In this document: positions 1-12,344 of the stretch, piece by piece
Numbering within the stretch: position 1 is the first letter of the stretch
How the letters are laid out: each line of letters starts with the position of its first letter
Origin: Corylus avellana
Taxonomy: Eukaryota > Streptophyta > Magnoliopsida > Fagales > Betulaceae
Direction: 5' to 3'
Assembly: GCF_901000735.1 (NCBI RefSeq)
Contig: NC_081542.1
Coordinates: forward strand, 23,513,093-23,577,092
DNA length: 64,000 nucleotides
Notes under the pieces: generated by a model
What the model was told of the DNA's origin: nothing
The model's database searches: none
The model's input: the letters and a program-made list of their open reading frames with translations, nothing else
Made by a program: the position numbers and the translations under genes

Positions 1-75
1 AAACATGACAGGGAGGAAATTAATTAATTAATTAAATGGATCAGGAATTAATAATCACAATTAATATATATTACA

Positions 76-889
76 GGAAAAACTTCATTTACTTTTCTTG
101 TGTTTAAGCGTTTTTGCAATCACACCTTCAAAGTTTAAAAATTTGCAATAACAGATCACTAAGTTTAAAAACTTTGCAATGCCACCCTTACCATTATGAT
201 TTGGGGTCAAATTAGACGGTAAAGAGGTGAAATGTTCTTTACTCCCTTGCAAAAATTTTAAAATTAAGGAAAAACTTCACAAAACCCCTCATGAACTCCC
301 ACTCGATCGTTTTGACACTACCCCCAAAGTTTGAAAACTCTCAATTAAAAATATCAAACATTCAATTTTTTTCAATTACCCCTTACATCCTTTCGTTAAG
401 ATTTTCTGTTAATCTTGTCAAAATTACCAAAATAAAATGAACGCATAAATCTTCACAATTTTTTATTTTATTTTTTATAATAAAAAATTGGTATTTTGTG
501 AATTTTGACAAGATTTAACAGAATTGGATAATTAATTAAAAGAAAGTAAAAATTTAATACTGAGAGTTTTTGAACTTCGAAAAATTATTATGAAGTTTCT
601 ACTAAAATCAAAAACAAACTTAACCCACAGCAACTGCAAATCAAGTACGTGCAGCATATGTTTTTTTTATTTTTTTATAAAAAAAAAAATTAAAAAAAAA
701 AGTAGATATTTCATAAATTTGCACATCCTCCCAGAGGAATTAATAAAAAATCCTAACATATGGGTAACATTGCAAAGTTTTTAAGTTTAGCTACCCGACA
801 TTACAAATTTTTAAACTTTGAAAAAGTTGATTGACAAAAAAAAAGGCTTAAACATGGGGAGGAGAGTAATTGAAGTTTTCCGTTTTTCC
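76..889. mobile_element. Foldback (long terminal inverted repeat) element in GDSL gene intron
   Basis: The two ends are imperfect inverted repeats of about 120 bases. The left end starts GGAAAAACTTCATTTACT and the reverse complement of the right end starts GGAAAAACGGAAAACTTC. Both then share the blocks CAAAGTTTAAAAATTTG and AAAAACTTTGCAATG. Nothing between them looks coding. It lies downstream of exon 3 of the minus-strand GDSL gene, so it sits in that gene's third intron or marks where the gene is cut off. Non-autonomous MULE-like foldback is the best guess. I could not define a clean target-site duplication. Confidence 0.6.
268..600. mobile_element. Second foldback element nested in the first
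   Basis: A separate inverted-repeat pair lies inside the larger element: GGAAAAACTTCACAAAAC on the left matches the reverse complement of the stretch ending at 600, with shared internal words such as AAAACTCTCA and TCTTGTCAAAATT. The whole 330 bases can fold into one long imperfect hairpin. It has no coding capacity. Confidence 0.55.
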
Positions 890-933
890 TATATTAATTA
901 TATACAAGAACAAATTAAGATCAGATTGTGCAC

Positions 934-1757
934 CTTTATTTGCTGAGAATATTGTTGGATCAGAACTTTAGCGTAGTTCTTTGGAGAATACAGGCGTTTT
1001 GATGAGTAATGTTTGGTCAGGAAGTAGTTGTTGATGTAATCATTGCTTCCCATTCCAACCGAATACAAGCACTTTTTAAGGTACCCAGAAGTTGTGACAT
1101 TTTTTCCTAGCATGCGAAAAATTCGTGAGATTGTAGCCATGTGGTTCTTCAACTGTCCATCAAAGCTGACGTGAACACCCTGCATCGAGAAGTTCGTGTC
1201 TGTTAAATCGTCAGTTATTTCAAAAAGCTTAAACGGGTAAGAAAGAACAAAGATATTGTGTTGATTTATGAATAGTTACCAAATGTTGTCCTGTTTCATT
1301 GCGGATGCCTGCTGACCCAGATGCATAATTCACACCTTTGAGGATGTCGGAGCCGCTAGCGGTTGTGAAGGGTGGAATGTGGTGGTCGAAGCCCAAAAGT
1401 TCAGCTATAGTGAGAAAGATTTATAATGTCAAGAAGCGAGCTTTTTCTAGCTCTGTTGATTATAAGAAGTAAATTTAATCGTTTAACCTATATTATTACA
1501 CAGAGAGAGAAAGAGATGGAACCTAAGAAATCAACGGAGGTCCGGCCGTTACTAAACCTTCCGGTTGGCCCGAAAGGATAGTCGACACCATACGGCAGGT
1601 AATTGGCTCTAGCCACCGTCTGAAGCTGGTTGTTATTGCCATTGTCGACGAGGGAGTCTCCGAAAATGAAATAACAAGGCACTTGCGGTTTTCCATGCAC
1701 GTGAAGTAGGAACTTTGAGAGCACTAGGAGAGCAAAAAAAGACAACCAAGTTTTCAT
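934..1757 (-). CDS. GDSL-type esterase/lipase, exons 1-3 only (partial)
   Basis: Three exons are visible: 1523-1757, 1280-1404 and 934-1179, each with GT-AG borders. Their phases and the lengths of exons 2 and 3 (125 and 246 bases) equal those of the complete paralogue at 12345-14774. The protein starts with a hydrophobic signal peptide (about residues 1-22). It then has GDSL block I ([12 protein letters not shown], catalytic Ser), a block II-like [10 protein letters not shown], and block III ([11 protein letters not shown]). Family members are secreted SGNH hydrolases acting on lipid or cell-wall esters; the substrate here is unknown. Exons 4 and 5, with the catalytic Asp-x-x-His block, are not between 933 and 1. 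They either lie beyond the window's left edge behind an intron of more than 930 bases holding two foldback elements, or are lost. No frame break is seen in the visible exons. Confidence 0.85.
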
Positions 1758-1835
1758 CGAAAACAGATTGAAAGAAAATTAACAAAGAAAAATAGAAGAA
1801 GAGGAAACAATAAAATAGGAGCCGAGCAAAAGAAG

Positions 1836-1843
1836 TATATATA
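1836..1843 (-). promoter_or_regulatory. TATA box of the partial GDSL gene
   Basis: A TATATATA stretch lies about 80 bases upstream of the minus-strand ATG at 1757, a normal distance for a plant TATA box with a short leader. It is inferred from position and composition only. Confidence 0.5.
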
Positions 1844-2393
1844 GAAAGTGGCAAAGGCTCCGTCATCCACTCATTTGAATCCTTGCCTTATTAAGTACGG
1901 TCTTCATGACTATTTTGGCTCCACAAATTATGGACCTCCATGCTTTTCATTATTCAAAAATATTATTTTACTGGCTAGCGTGGTAAGAAATGTCGTAAGT
2001 AGTAAAAATTGTAATACGCTTAACAAAACTCTTTTGATTATAATACGTCATTGATATGATTCATTGATTTACAAACTTAAAAGAAAAATATTATATTAAT
2101 ATGAATTAATGGTCGATTGTGACTCATATTCATACGAGAAATTTTACTCTTCACGTCAAATTTTTATACTGACTAATATGACGTATTTTAAGTGTCACCC
2201 ATTTGATGTATAGCTTGGTTAAGAAGTCTATTCAAGTAGAAGTAGTCCATTTGATCTAGCTCTGTCGACAGCCAAGACCTACCCCATGATTAGGCAAGGA
2301 AGTTGAGGTCTTTTAAGATAATATTGAGATTTGTTAAATAATATAGTTAGTAGCAAATAACTCCTATTCTTACTTTGAAAGTTTGTAGGATAT

Positions 2394-2731
2394 TGTTGAT
2401 GTGTAACTCTGTCTCTTTGTTCAAGTAGACCACTCTTAAAACATGTCTTACGGAATACGATTTTGAATGTCATTAAAGGTTTTGGCTTCTCTTATTGAAC
2501 ACTAATTAATTTTAAGATGAGATAATCAAAAGCTCGATACAACAAATGGTATTAGAGACAAGGTCATGGGTTCAAGTTGAGGGAGGGATTGTTGAGATAC
2601 AACTGTGCCACGTGAACTACTCTTTAAACATGCTTTATGGAGTGCGATTTCAAATGTCATAAAAGGCTTTTGCTTCTCTCACTGAACACCAATTAGTTTT
2701 AAAATTAGATGGTCAAAGGCTCGATCCAAAT
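2394..2731 (+). mobile_element. TRIM-type miniature LTR retrotransposon
   Basis: Two diverged direct repeats of about 150 bases (2394-2544 and 2590-2731) both begin TGTTGA and share CTGAACACCAATTAG-like and AAAGGCTCGAT-like blocks. Between them are only about 45 bases: a primer-binding-like AATGGTATTAGAG, resembling the initiator-Met tRNA site of plant Copia/TRIM elements, then a purine tract (GAGGGAGGGA) just before the second repeat. That order is diagnostic of a terminal-repeat retrotransposon in miniature. It has no coding sequence. Confidence 0.7.
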
Positions 2732-2764
2732 GATACTACAACTTTTACTAGGAAATTCTTAGAA

Positions 2765-3015
2765 CTTACTTGACAGTAGAGGTGGCAATTCGCGTTCACA
2801 TGTCAAGTTCAGTTCGTCTTGAGTCATAGAAATAAGACTAAATACGTCAACCATAACGCAACCTATTTAATTAAACAGTTCAAACCCTTCAACTCTAACC
2901 CATTCATTTTGTTGGATTCGTGTTAGGTTCATGCCGTGTCGAGATATGAGTATAAAACTATATTAAGTTCGTATCAGGTTCGCAAATCGTGTTAAAAATT
3001 GTCAGTCTTACCCAA
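2765..3015. mobile_element. Degenerate hAT-like MITE relic
   Basis: The stretch starts AGAGGTGGCAATTCG and contains many GTTCGTGTTAGGTTC- and CGTGTC-type words, a pattern common in old non-autonomous hAT elements of dicots. A related run lies at 15470-15665. No clear terminal repeats or target duplication remain. Confidence 0.35.
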
Positions 3016-4167
3016 TAATTCATGTAGCACTTGTTAGATTAGTTAATAAATAATTAAATTTGCCTTTCAACTTATATTGCTTAACTTTTTTCACCATTTA
3101 GAAGAAAATTGTTGTAAAAATTATACTACTCCAAACGTTTTCTTACATGTTTTGTTTGTGGCTTACAGGCTTAGGCTGCTCTAGCCTAGGTTGTTTGATG
3201 GAGGGGTTAAACCAATGATCATGATCAAGAAAGATAGTAAAAGTCATTTCTATTTTTTTTACTTCTTTCTTTTTGTCGGTGGGGAAGCAAAATGATCAAG
3301 ATCAAGAAAGATCCAAAAAAAAAAAAAAAAAATCGAAGATTTGGAAAAGATTTATCACGTGAAATATAAATGGAAATACAGTAAATGTTTTGACCTTTTT
3401 CTTCTCTTTTTTTTTCATTTTTTGGGTGTTAGACGACAACTTGATTTATTTTTTCTGTCCCCAAAAAAACCAAAATTATATGAGTGGAAGAAGACAACCG
3501 TCATTTTTTTTTGCCGACCAACAAAGAAATTATATGAAGCTGGCTGGAAAGAAAAAAAAAAAAAAAAAAAAAAAAGTTTAATGTGTGGGCTTGGAGAGAC
3601 AAAAAATAATTGAAGAGAGATAGATTTTGTCTTCTTTGTGGGGGTGGGGAAGTGAGGATATGTAACACGACAATTTTGTTCTGTTCGATGCACCATGTTA
3701 GCTCTGTCTGAGTCTCTCAGAGTATAGGACAATGAAGACTTCTATTGCATTATTGATTGATTAGATGTGGAATGATTAGATGTAGAAGAGAGTAATGTTA
3801 TTTAGTATATTGTTATACAATTGTCGTATAATTGGGATGATGGGGAAATAAAAATTATTCATTGATTTTTTTTATTTTTTTTATTTTTACAAGTGTTTGA
3901 TCTAAGAACTGATTTTTGCTGATATATTAAGTTGTAAAGGTAATTATGTAAAGGTAAAAACTATTTCTGTATTTTGATGTGTTTTGTGTTTTGATTTGTC
4001 TTGAAAACAGAAAACAAAGACAAATAAACATGGTAAGATGTTCGTGTTCTAAATTGGCTGCTTTATTTCTTACCAATTGATCAAAGCACACTAAGAAAGA
4101 CAGCAAAAACAAAATTGCACCCATACAAAATCATATCTAAGACTAAAGTTACCAACTTCAAATGAAA
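3016..4167. other. Intergenic stretch without a supported gene
   Basis: AT-rich DNA with long A/T runs (for example 3312-3332 and 3549-3575). Short open frames here are low-complexity Lys/Phe strings. The part just below 4168 is probably the 3' untranslated end of the minus-strand coiled-coil gene. Confidence 0.6.
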
Positions 4168-7100
4168 TCATCTCTTCTGAGCTTGCTGAGGGGTGGTGGA
4201 GGATACTTGATCCGGGTTGTGCTGTTCTGCATTTGTCCGATTGAGAGTTGTCACTTTTTCTGCCTCAGCTTTCTCAAGCAAAGCCTGTTGATGCATAGTT
4301 TTCATCATATCTTTCATTGTCTTCTCCTCTCCTTCAAGTTGCATTTTCATTACAATCTCAGCTTCTTTGTCAATTGGCTTGAAGTAATCTTCAATAGCAG
4401 CCTCCTGAAAATATAATATTTTTGTTACACAAAAGAATCAGGCTTACATGGGAAAGAAACAGAAAGAAAAGAGATATAAGCCAAATGAAATAATTGAGCA
4501 TCTCCAATAGTAGGTACATGTCTCATTCAAAAACGACTAGAAGGCATATGCTCTGGCACCAGCAAAATTTAGCAAATCATAGATACACATTATCCAAACC
4601 ATTTAGTTTCCTTCACATCTCAAAATTCTGAGACCAACAATTGTGAAATGTTTCAAGCATAGAATGAAACAAATTGTGAGATTGACAAATCCTTACTGGG
4701 ATTAGCATAGTTTAGACATAAGGCACCCATCATAAGTCTAGAGGACACCTTCTACAAAAAGTCTGAGAAATTGTGAGGTGTCAGAAAAATATCAACTAAA
4801 TGTTTTCTATATGAGTGCTACTGTTAAGGCCTTTTTCTTTGGCTAATAGCGCCAACTATACCTAATATATTACTTGAAAACTCATAGTTTTCAACAATAA
4901 CAAAACATGGCCACTTCGTTGTAACCTTTAGGGCGCATTTTTTCGTCATTCAGGAAACTTAACTAACTTTTCTTCACTGGGAAACTCAAACACAAACAAA
5001 GCGTGGCCTAGAGATATCAAAATCAGGCGAGTTTGTTGCTCTGTTTCATGCTTAGTATTGATGAATGGAGACTCCTCGTATTCATACTGTATTGACAAAA
5101 AACAATCCAAATGAAATCAAGTACTGCTTGTAAAGCAGAGTCTCAAATAATCATTTGTCAAGTAACCCCACGCCAGTGAACTGAAACTTACTGTTTCTTC
5201 AAGCTTCTTATTTAAAGTTTGCATCTCCTCAACCATACGGCGAACCTCCCCCAAAATAGCCTTCTCTGGTATCTTTCTCAAGGCTGCCTTCCTTTCTTGT
5301 GCCTGGACACAGCGGAAGAGCATGTAGGTAAAAAAGCATATTTAGACAAAACATGTTTACCATAAGAATGTGAATGCTCAAAATAATAGAATCAGATAAG
5401 CAACAGTAGCAGGAAAAAAAAGGCTGTGAATTAAAGTCTGATGCTAATAAGTTTTTTCTTCCCATTCCCATATAACCTATTTTATTATTTTTTTTAAAAA
5501 AAAATGATTCTCAATTCTGTCATGGAAGAAAAAGTTTCATCTCCATCAAAACATGTATATCCCACACAAAATTAAGCTTTAAACAGGATGAACTTGCATC
5601 CATTGAAAGTAATGAACTGTAGGGACCATTTGACAGATTTGAATACTTGGGATTCCCTTCCATTAAACAATCACCGTCATTCTTCATCTTCTTTGAGGAT
5701 GCACAGGTACAATTGCATATCAAACCCCACCAATACAAATATTATGGCTTATCTTACAAAAAGTAGCAAACCCCCACTCCCAACCAAAACAATTAAAAAA
5801 TAAAGAGAGAGGGAGAAAAAAAGAACACATGAATTCCCAGAAAGGATCCCTTATAATTAAAACACCTACTTCTAAGTGTGTCACCAAGAGGCAAAAATTA
5901 CATGAGGCAAAAGCAAAAGTAGCCAGAGAACTGAAGAAAAGGAGGAACAATCATAGCCAGAGCACTGGAGAAAATGAGGAACAATCATATGAGTCAAGAG
6001 GTCATCATGCACATCTAAAAAGTTTGGAAAATTGTCTGGTTCTACCTCTTCAAACGTTTAATTTTGACAAAGTTGATCATTTGATATGAAAAGACATCAA
6101 GGACAGGCAAGTTTACAAAGGAAACATGCGCATTTTCACTTTTAGCCCTAATAACCACATTCACAGAGCCTTTTGAGGCCATGTATTTTTTATACAGATT
6201 GCTCGTTTCTGTAATAGAAATAGAGCAACAAAGCCCAAAGATTTCATCAATGAGAAAACAGTAATTCCAAGGACAGCACTATCAAATGAAGTTTAATAGG
6301 AAAGCCAGCAGAGAGCAAGCTATAATATCTACGTCTTCCTCAATTAACAGCCTGCATATCAGAAGATTGTTTATGCAAAACTTATTTTATTCTTGTCAAC
6401 CACCTCTTTTGAGCCTTAGCAATACATTTTCCTTAATTAGCTTATGAGAGGTACATGTTACCAAGTGCATAATGAATTTGTATTTTTTGAGTTACACCAT
6501 ATCACCTACCTCATTAGTTCTAAACTTTCTGATGCATTAATGACCAAGGACGCAAGTTATATCACCGATATCACCTGAAACCCCTTAGTAACTAAGGTGA
6601 GGAATGTTAAGAGAAAGGAAAAAAAAAAATGCATTTTACGTAGTATTTTCCATCAACTAGCAAAGTTGACTCCATAATATGCTTACTAGATAGGTTTGTA
6701 GCATCTCTACTATCAACCACCAGATATCCTATATGATGCTTCCTAAATGAAGTTAGTACTACTTGTAGTATAAGCCAATCCATGCTGCTCACCAAGCAGA
6801 TGTAGAGACAATCAAATGGGGCATCTTATACAGCCCAATCAGAGATTTAAGAGGCCCTAACGTATAGATATTTTATATCTCAACACTCATTACATTTAAC
6901 AACTTTTGAAGGGCTACACGTGAAATATGTACCAAATGCAGCTGTATATATAAATTACCAGGAAAAGCATAGCTGTCACCAGAAATCATGTTCAATATTA
7001 ATCTTGCTTGTTAAAAAAAAGGAAAAAGAAGCAAGAACCACGCATATATGAGCACACATTTTTATAGAATATCAAGAAAACATTACATAAAAGAAATAGA

Positions 7101-7231
7101 ATTGTACGCAACACCTGTTTGATTTGTTTCTCAAGCTGCAACCTAAAATTTCGAATTCTGCGCTCTTCATACCCAGACAGGACTCTCACATAAAACAGGG
7201 CTTTCCTTCCAAACTCCAGTAGCTTATCCAT
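4168..7231 (-). CDS. Short conserved plant coiled-coil protein, function unknown
   Basis: Three coding exons join in frame: 7115-7231, 5192-5302 and 4168-4404, giving 154 residues with GT-AG borders throughout. The protein begins MDKLLEFGRKALFYVRVLSG. It continues with a charged helical region (ERRIRNFRLQLEKQIKQ, then EVRRMVEEMQTLNKKLEET) and a Met/Glu-rich helix (VMKMQLEGEEKTMKDMMKTM), ending in a polar tail rich in Gln and Thr. It has no signal peptide or membrane segment, and heptad-like spacing suggests a coiled coil. I recognise it as a type of small, uncharacterised plant protein but cannot name a function. Splice sites AG at 7263-7264 and GT at 10771-10770 suggest a leader exon near 10.8 kb. 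The gene lies between the two GDSL genes and shares their orientation. Confidence 0.75.
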
Positions 7232-7539
7232 ACTAATTCAACTACTGAAATTTCAACTTTTCCTGCATAAATTGTAGTAAAGGTTACAAACGTTCACTTA
7301 ATTCAACAACATCATTTTCTCTGAATTTAAATTCATAGATTTAGTGTACTATACAAATTTCAGCTTTAATTTGTTCGGTTGCCAAGAAAATATAGGAAAA
7401 CCGAATAGATTAAGGAACCATTTTGTTTGCATTTTTTTGCAAGTAATTTTGGTACTCTAATTTCACTTTCAAAAGCAAGAAAGCCCAACCAGTAAAGTAC
7501 GTGCGCACTAAAATCATTCACCATGTTTCCGACTTTCAA

Positions 7540-8240
7540 TCCCAATAGCTATTGCTACCGCTATCAATCCCAATGGAACGACTTACAATCCTAGTAGCTA
7601 CTGGTGTTACTATTAATCTCGGTATACTACAATCATTTCACATTTCTTGGTAGCTACTGCTACCGCTATTAATCCCAGCAATACCGCTTTCCATCCTGAC
7701 TACTGCTACTGCTATTATTCCCGGTAATACCACTTTCCATCCCAGTAGCTACGGCTACAACTATTTTTTTATTTATTTTTGATAAGTAAGAAGGGCGCAA
7801 TTCTAGTACATAGGAAATAAATAAGAGAATGTCTCTAAGTAGAAGAAGAAAAGAGAACAAGAAGGACAGAAAAACTAATCACTAAAGGACGTAAACAAGC
7901 AGCTGTCCAAGTGAAAAGAGAAAAGAAGAAAAAGAACTTTGAGCTCCTCTAAAGTCCTCTCTAGGTCCTCAAAGCTTCTCGCATTTCTTTCCCTCCACAA
8001 ACACCACATAAGGCATACAAGGACCATCTTCCACACCATAACACTCCGAGAACAACCTCCCGTCCACCAACAGGCAAACAAGTCTGCCACACTATTAGGT
8101 ATAACCTAAGACAGCCCAAAGCGGCTGAAAATAGCTATTATTTCCAGTAATACCGCTTTTTTTCTTGGAATCTACTGCTACCCTATCAATCCCGGTGGCA
8201 CCGCTATCAATTCCGGGGGCATTGCTTTCATCATCAATTT
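7540..8240. repeat. Degenerate tandem repeat (about 45-55 base unit), split by a LINE fragment
   Basis: The words AGTAGCTACTGCTACCGCT, ATTAATCCC and AATACCGCTTTCCATCCC recur in order at least five times between 7540 and 7755. They resume at about 8140-8230 after the LINE-derived block. Units are diverged by substitutions and small gaps, so this is an old array. Confidence 0.6.
7765..8095 (-). mobile_element. LINE 3' end fragment (zf-RVT region and tail)
   Basis: Minus-strand translation of 7875-8090 reads FACWWTGG, VVWKMV-like VWKMVLVCLMWCLW and RERNARSFEDLERTLEEL. This is the typical C-terminal zinc-binding (zf-RVT) region of plant L1-type reverse transcriptases. It is followed by the common tail TTCTTACTTATCAAAAATA (reverse complement of 7775-7793). 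Only the last ~70 codons remain, a typical 5'-truncated insertion. It lies inside the degenerate tandem array. Confidence 0.75.
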
Positions 8241-10715
8241 ACAATCCCCAGTAGTTAAAGCTATCATTATCATTGTGGGCAAACCCAGTAACTAACACTA
8301 TCATTTTTCTCATTTGTTCATAATCTGCCACGAGGAATACAACTCCTCATTACAAAATATTTACTCGCTTCTTTCACAGAATACAACTCCACAATTCGTT
8401 CACGAATGTATTGTACCATGCTCATGAAACATATTTTTCACATGTGAATACAACAATTCATAATCAATAGTACATAAAACTAACCAGTTTCCAATCTTCA
8501 CATTTCTTCAAATAGAAGGATTATACAATGCAGAATTTCTTTCATGCCAACATAAGAATAAAAAGTACGCAACCTTTCTTTTGTCAGTTTTCATAAACAA
8601 TATTTTTAACTGATTGTCAGGGTTTTGAGATAGTTTACTTACCTAGAGAGCCGGCCCACCTTGTACATTTCCAGCCTTTCACCCCTAGTCCTGGATTTAA
8701 CGCATAACCTTTGTTTAGAGAAGTTTCTTCAAATCAAATCCTTCATAATTTAATGAGAATCATGCTGTCCAGAATTTCATTTTCTGGACAGCACTTAGTT
8801 TTCTCCTCATTATACTCACAGCATAGGCTAAAACAAGTTAAACATTCAACCAAGACCAACCAAATCCTTCAAACAAAAAACCAGTACACTGCCTTGAGGA
8901 GAGCATTCTCAACTAGTATAAAGTAAGATCCTACAAAACAGAATAGCCAGCTCCTCCTACATGTCCTTGTTAAATCAGTGTAATCCATTTCGAATTTATA
9001 CATTGCACCTCATTAATTAACTAGAAATATCACACAAGGTTCTTTGAGGATAAACAAAACAGCACCACAACAGTAAAATCAACCCAACAGCCATAATCCA
9101 TGAGCAACCAGTGTAGGTGTATCTAACATAACTCAGGTTTCCTAAAAGTTTCAGCAGCCCTGCATATACTCTGCTTTCCATGTCACTAAATTGAAATATG
9201 GCTACTACAATAACCCCAAGTGTTGAGAATAATATTAGGCAGCAGATATTTCTTCCAAGTAGATAGTTTTCTAAAAATTTCCAGCCTTAAATTCATGAGT
9301 GAATCCTGCACTTGGCTGCACTAGCTATCAATATTCTGTCAAAATTCCAGCAAACTGAATGCCAAGGAAATACTAATATTCTCCTCTCAATCTTCATATT
9401 TTTCCACAGCCAAAATCCATATTTATTAATTCATTCAGCTACAATTTCTTTTACGCATACAGGGCAGCTGTGGGAGAATTGCCTAACCCACAACACTTAG
9501 CTTAGCTTATTGGAATAAAAACGTATTACCTAAACAGAATGAGATAACCATAATCTATGGTTAACTCTCCATATTCTTTTTATTGTCTTTTCTCAAGTAA
9601 GCTAACGAATTGAGCAAGGATGAAAGTTGGAAAAAATCTCCTTACCGCCAAACATGCACATCATTTTTCAGTTTAATGGATCTCTTAAACCAGCATATAA
9701 TGATTATAAAATAGAGCCCAAAATGGATTCTAAGGCAGCCAAGAGAAATCTAAGTTCCACAAATATATGAATCTGTTCATTAGTCTTGCATGTACCATTT
9801 TGTACCCATTTTAGTAATGAACATATAATCTATTAATCTGTACACAATACACTTTAACCATCCACAATACTTCACTGCCAAATCAAACTTTCCTCTTGCG
9901 TGCAATAATTTTAACGTATCTTCTGTTCTGGCTATCAACTTAAACATCAGAGATCAGGATATTCTTGAGAAGGACTAAGTAACAGAAAGAATTTTCATCC
10001 TTAGCTCAAAGAGAGCATCTTATGTAAGAAGTGATTTCATCTATGCAAAATTTTTCCTGTCCAGCCCATTATACAGAACATAATTCATCTCAGTTCATGA
10101 TAACCAGATTAATAGAAACAAACTATTAAAGTTTCAGAAATCCAGTTGGATGTGGCGTCAGCTAGAGCAGTAGTAATTGCCGAAAAACTTTCCTAAACCA
10201 GAACTAAACCTTCAGACTCATACTCACATTATCTTTCAATTTCAAACAAATCGGGTACTCCACATGCTTAAAGAATTTCAACATCTCATCCAAGGAGCTT
10301 CGGTTACTCCCAAACAATCAAGTTGTTTGCAAGTAAAATTCTACCATAACCCACTACACAGTACACACACTGACACAGATGAACTCCCAGAAATGAAATA
10401 ACATTCAAATTATGCAGAGAATGGGTTTTGGGTTCTACTGCAAAATCTCCCAATTTCTTATACAATTAACTAAATATCCAATCAGGCAGCAAGAACCAGT
10501 ACCCATTCAGAGATTGACCCAATCCCAGCATCAACATCCCATTTTGAAACAAAATTGGTGATGCTCCATGGGGGTTTTTCGGTTTACAATCAAGGTTCCA
10601 AAATCTACAGAAAATTTTCCCAATCTAATAACTTGCATCAAAAAGACATTACCCGACACTAGCAAAACTCAAAATCGAGAATCTGAGAGAGTGAGCAGGG
10701 AAATGGGGAATATAC

Positions 10716-10718
<3 letters not shown>

Positions 10719-10752
<34 letters not shown>
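10719..10752. repeat. (GA)n microsatellite
   Basis: About 17 uninterrupted AG units, just downstream of the proposed donor of the coiled-coil gene's leader intron. CT/GA tracts are frequent around plant transcription starts. Confidence 0.85.
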
Positions 10753-10755
<3 letters not shown>

Positions 10756-10771
10756 AAGGGAGAGACCAGAC

Positions 10772-10870
10772 CTTGTAAACGCACAGCTTTTGCTCTCAAA
10801 TTCTCCCTCTCTCGCGCCCTTCTGCCTCACTGATCTCTGGAAGAGCTGAGAAAACTCCTCTGCCAATAAC
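10772..10870 (-). other. Probable 5'UTR exon of the coiled-coil gene
   Basis: This is a locally GC-richer, pyrimidine/purine-biased stretch ending at a plausible donor (AAG followed by GTCTGG). It lies upstream of the minus-strand gene and downstream of AT-rich intergenic DNA. It has no upstream ATG on the minus strand that would obviously compete. The exact start is not defined. Confidence 0.35.
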
Positions 10871-10899
10871 CCAGTCTCCGGTGTTGCTTCAGGCGACAG

Positions 10900-12300
10900 C
10901 GCACTACTGTGCTGTCCCAATCTTTTTTTTTTTTATTTGAAATATATCTTTAATAATCCAGTCTCAAAATCTCTCGGCCCACTTGATTCAAAATTATGTT
11001 GAGTTGGCCCATTATCAAAACCCAAACAGGGCTAAAGGTCCAAAACTTGCAATGGGGACCATTAATTCCATTTTTAAGCCCATTGACGTAAATTCACAAA
11101 TCAATTTCTGAATGAATTGGGAGAAATCTATTCAATGAACTTGCTGATAAATCTTAAAGTCTCGTTTGGTTTGTAAAATGGATATTCCATTAAAAAATAA
11201 AATAGTTATTACTAGGAATAGAAGAATAAAATAGAATAGTTTGGTAACAATTTATATGCTTTAATTGGAATTAAACCAAAATTATTAGAAAACTCCTCAC
11301 TATTTTTCTTTTTTTTTTTTTTTTTTTTTGAATTGTTCGACGAGACTTGCAATAAACCTTTTGGTTGAACGGAATGGGATTCTCTCCATTTCAAAGAAAA
11401 TTGAGAGAAAATGGTTAATGCAATATAGGAGGGTAAAATGGTCTTTTTGATATTTTTGATTTTTTTTAAGATCTTTAATCTTCTTGTTTTGCCTAACCGG
11501 TTTCTATCCATTTCAAAAAAAAAAAATGAAGAGGATCCTTTTGGTGGTCAAATGAGTTTGCGGGTTGTCCTTTGGTCTCCCACTTTGACCCTTTTTTCTG
11601 TCGGGCATACCCTTAACCCTCTCTCTCACAAAGTACTAACATATATATGCCTCATGCCTGGATTGTAATCTTGAGGAGCTTCATTTCCTAGGCCCATGTT
11701 CCAGTTTTTTTTTTTTTTTTTTTTTTATAGGAATTTGAACTCTGTTGGGAGAAAAATTAAAAAATAAAATAAAAAATCAGTAGGAACTTGGAAGTGTATA
11801 GAATTGTAACTTGACTAATCATTTTGGAGCGAAGCAATAGTGTAGATGTAATTAGCACTTTTTCTGAGTCGTTACATCAAGACATTAGATAATGGTCTAT
11901 ACTAGTGGTTGAAGAATTTTTCAGTGACTATGTCCATGATCAGAATTTTTCACTTGTTTAATGTATCAGCCCTCACTCTTAGGCCTGGTGTCGAACGTAC
12001 ATCCTCGTTTGACCTAGGGACGTTGTCGAGCATACAAACTCACCCGACCGAGGTTTGTCATACAAAAAATAAGAAAAAATCACAAAATAAAAAGACGAAA
12101 ATTGAAAGTTCAACATTATTTTCTCTTATTGGCATTAAAGTTCACACATTTTTTTCAACAGAATCATTAACTACATAGGGATGATGCAAGCCAAAATCTC
12201 CAACTATACTTGTACTAAGCTTTAAACAAAACTCCACACTTCTCCACAAACACAAATCTTAGGTTCAATTCATAGCAAGAAAAATATTATCAATAGCTTA
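10900..12300. other. Intergenic DNA with transposon scraps
   Basis: No gene is supported. At 11160-11280 the words CTCGTTTGGTTTGTAAAAT and TACTAGGAATAGAAGAATA resemble the end of the PIF/Harbinger-like element at 24152-25158, so a relic is likely. The remainder has long T runs (11305-11330, 11706-11726). Confidence 0.45.
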
Positions 12301-12344
12301 ATTTCTATCTCATGCTGCAACAGCAGTACCCATAATCTCCATCT

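Larger units (their letters stand above)
7263..10771 (-). other. Probable 3.5 kb 5'UTR intron of the coiled-coil gene
   Basis: On the minus strand, TACAAG followed by GTCTGG at 10771 can serve as donor, and TATGCAG at 7266-7263 as acceptor 31 bases before the ATG. The interval has no supported exon. It contains a degenerate tandem repeat, a LINE fragment and a GA microsatellite just inside the donor. This is inferred from splice motifs; transcripts would decide. Confidence 0.4.

Noticed and set aside
3341..3732. Lys/Phe-rich frames of 90-105 residues
   Set aside because: Translations of long A/T runs without protein-like composition.
10177..10401. 74-residue plus-strand frame in the leader intron
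   Set aside because: No domain, no splice or promoter context, opposite to the gene it lies in.
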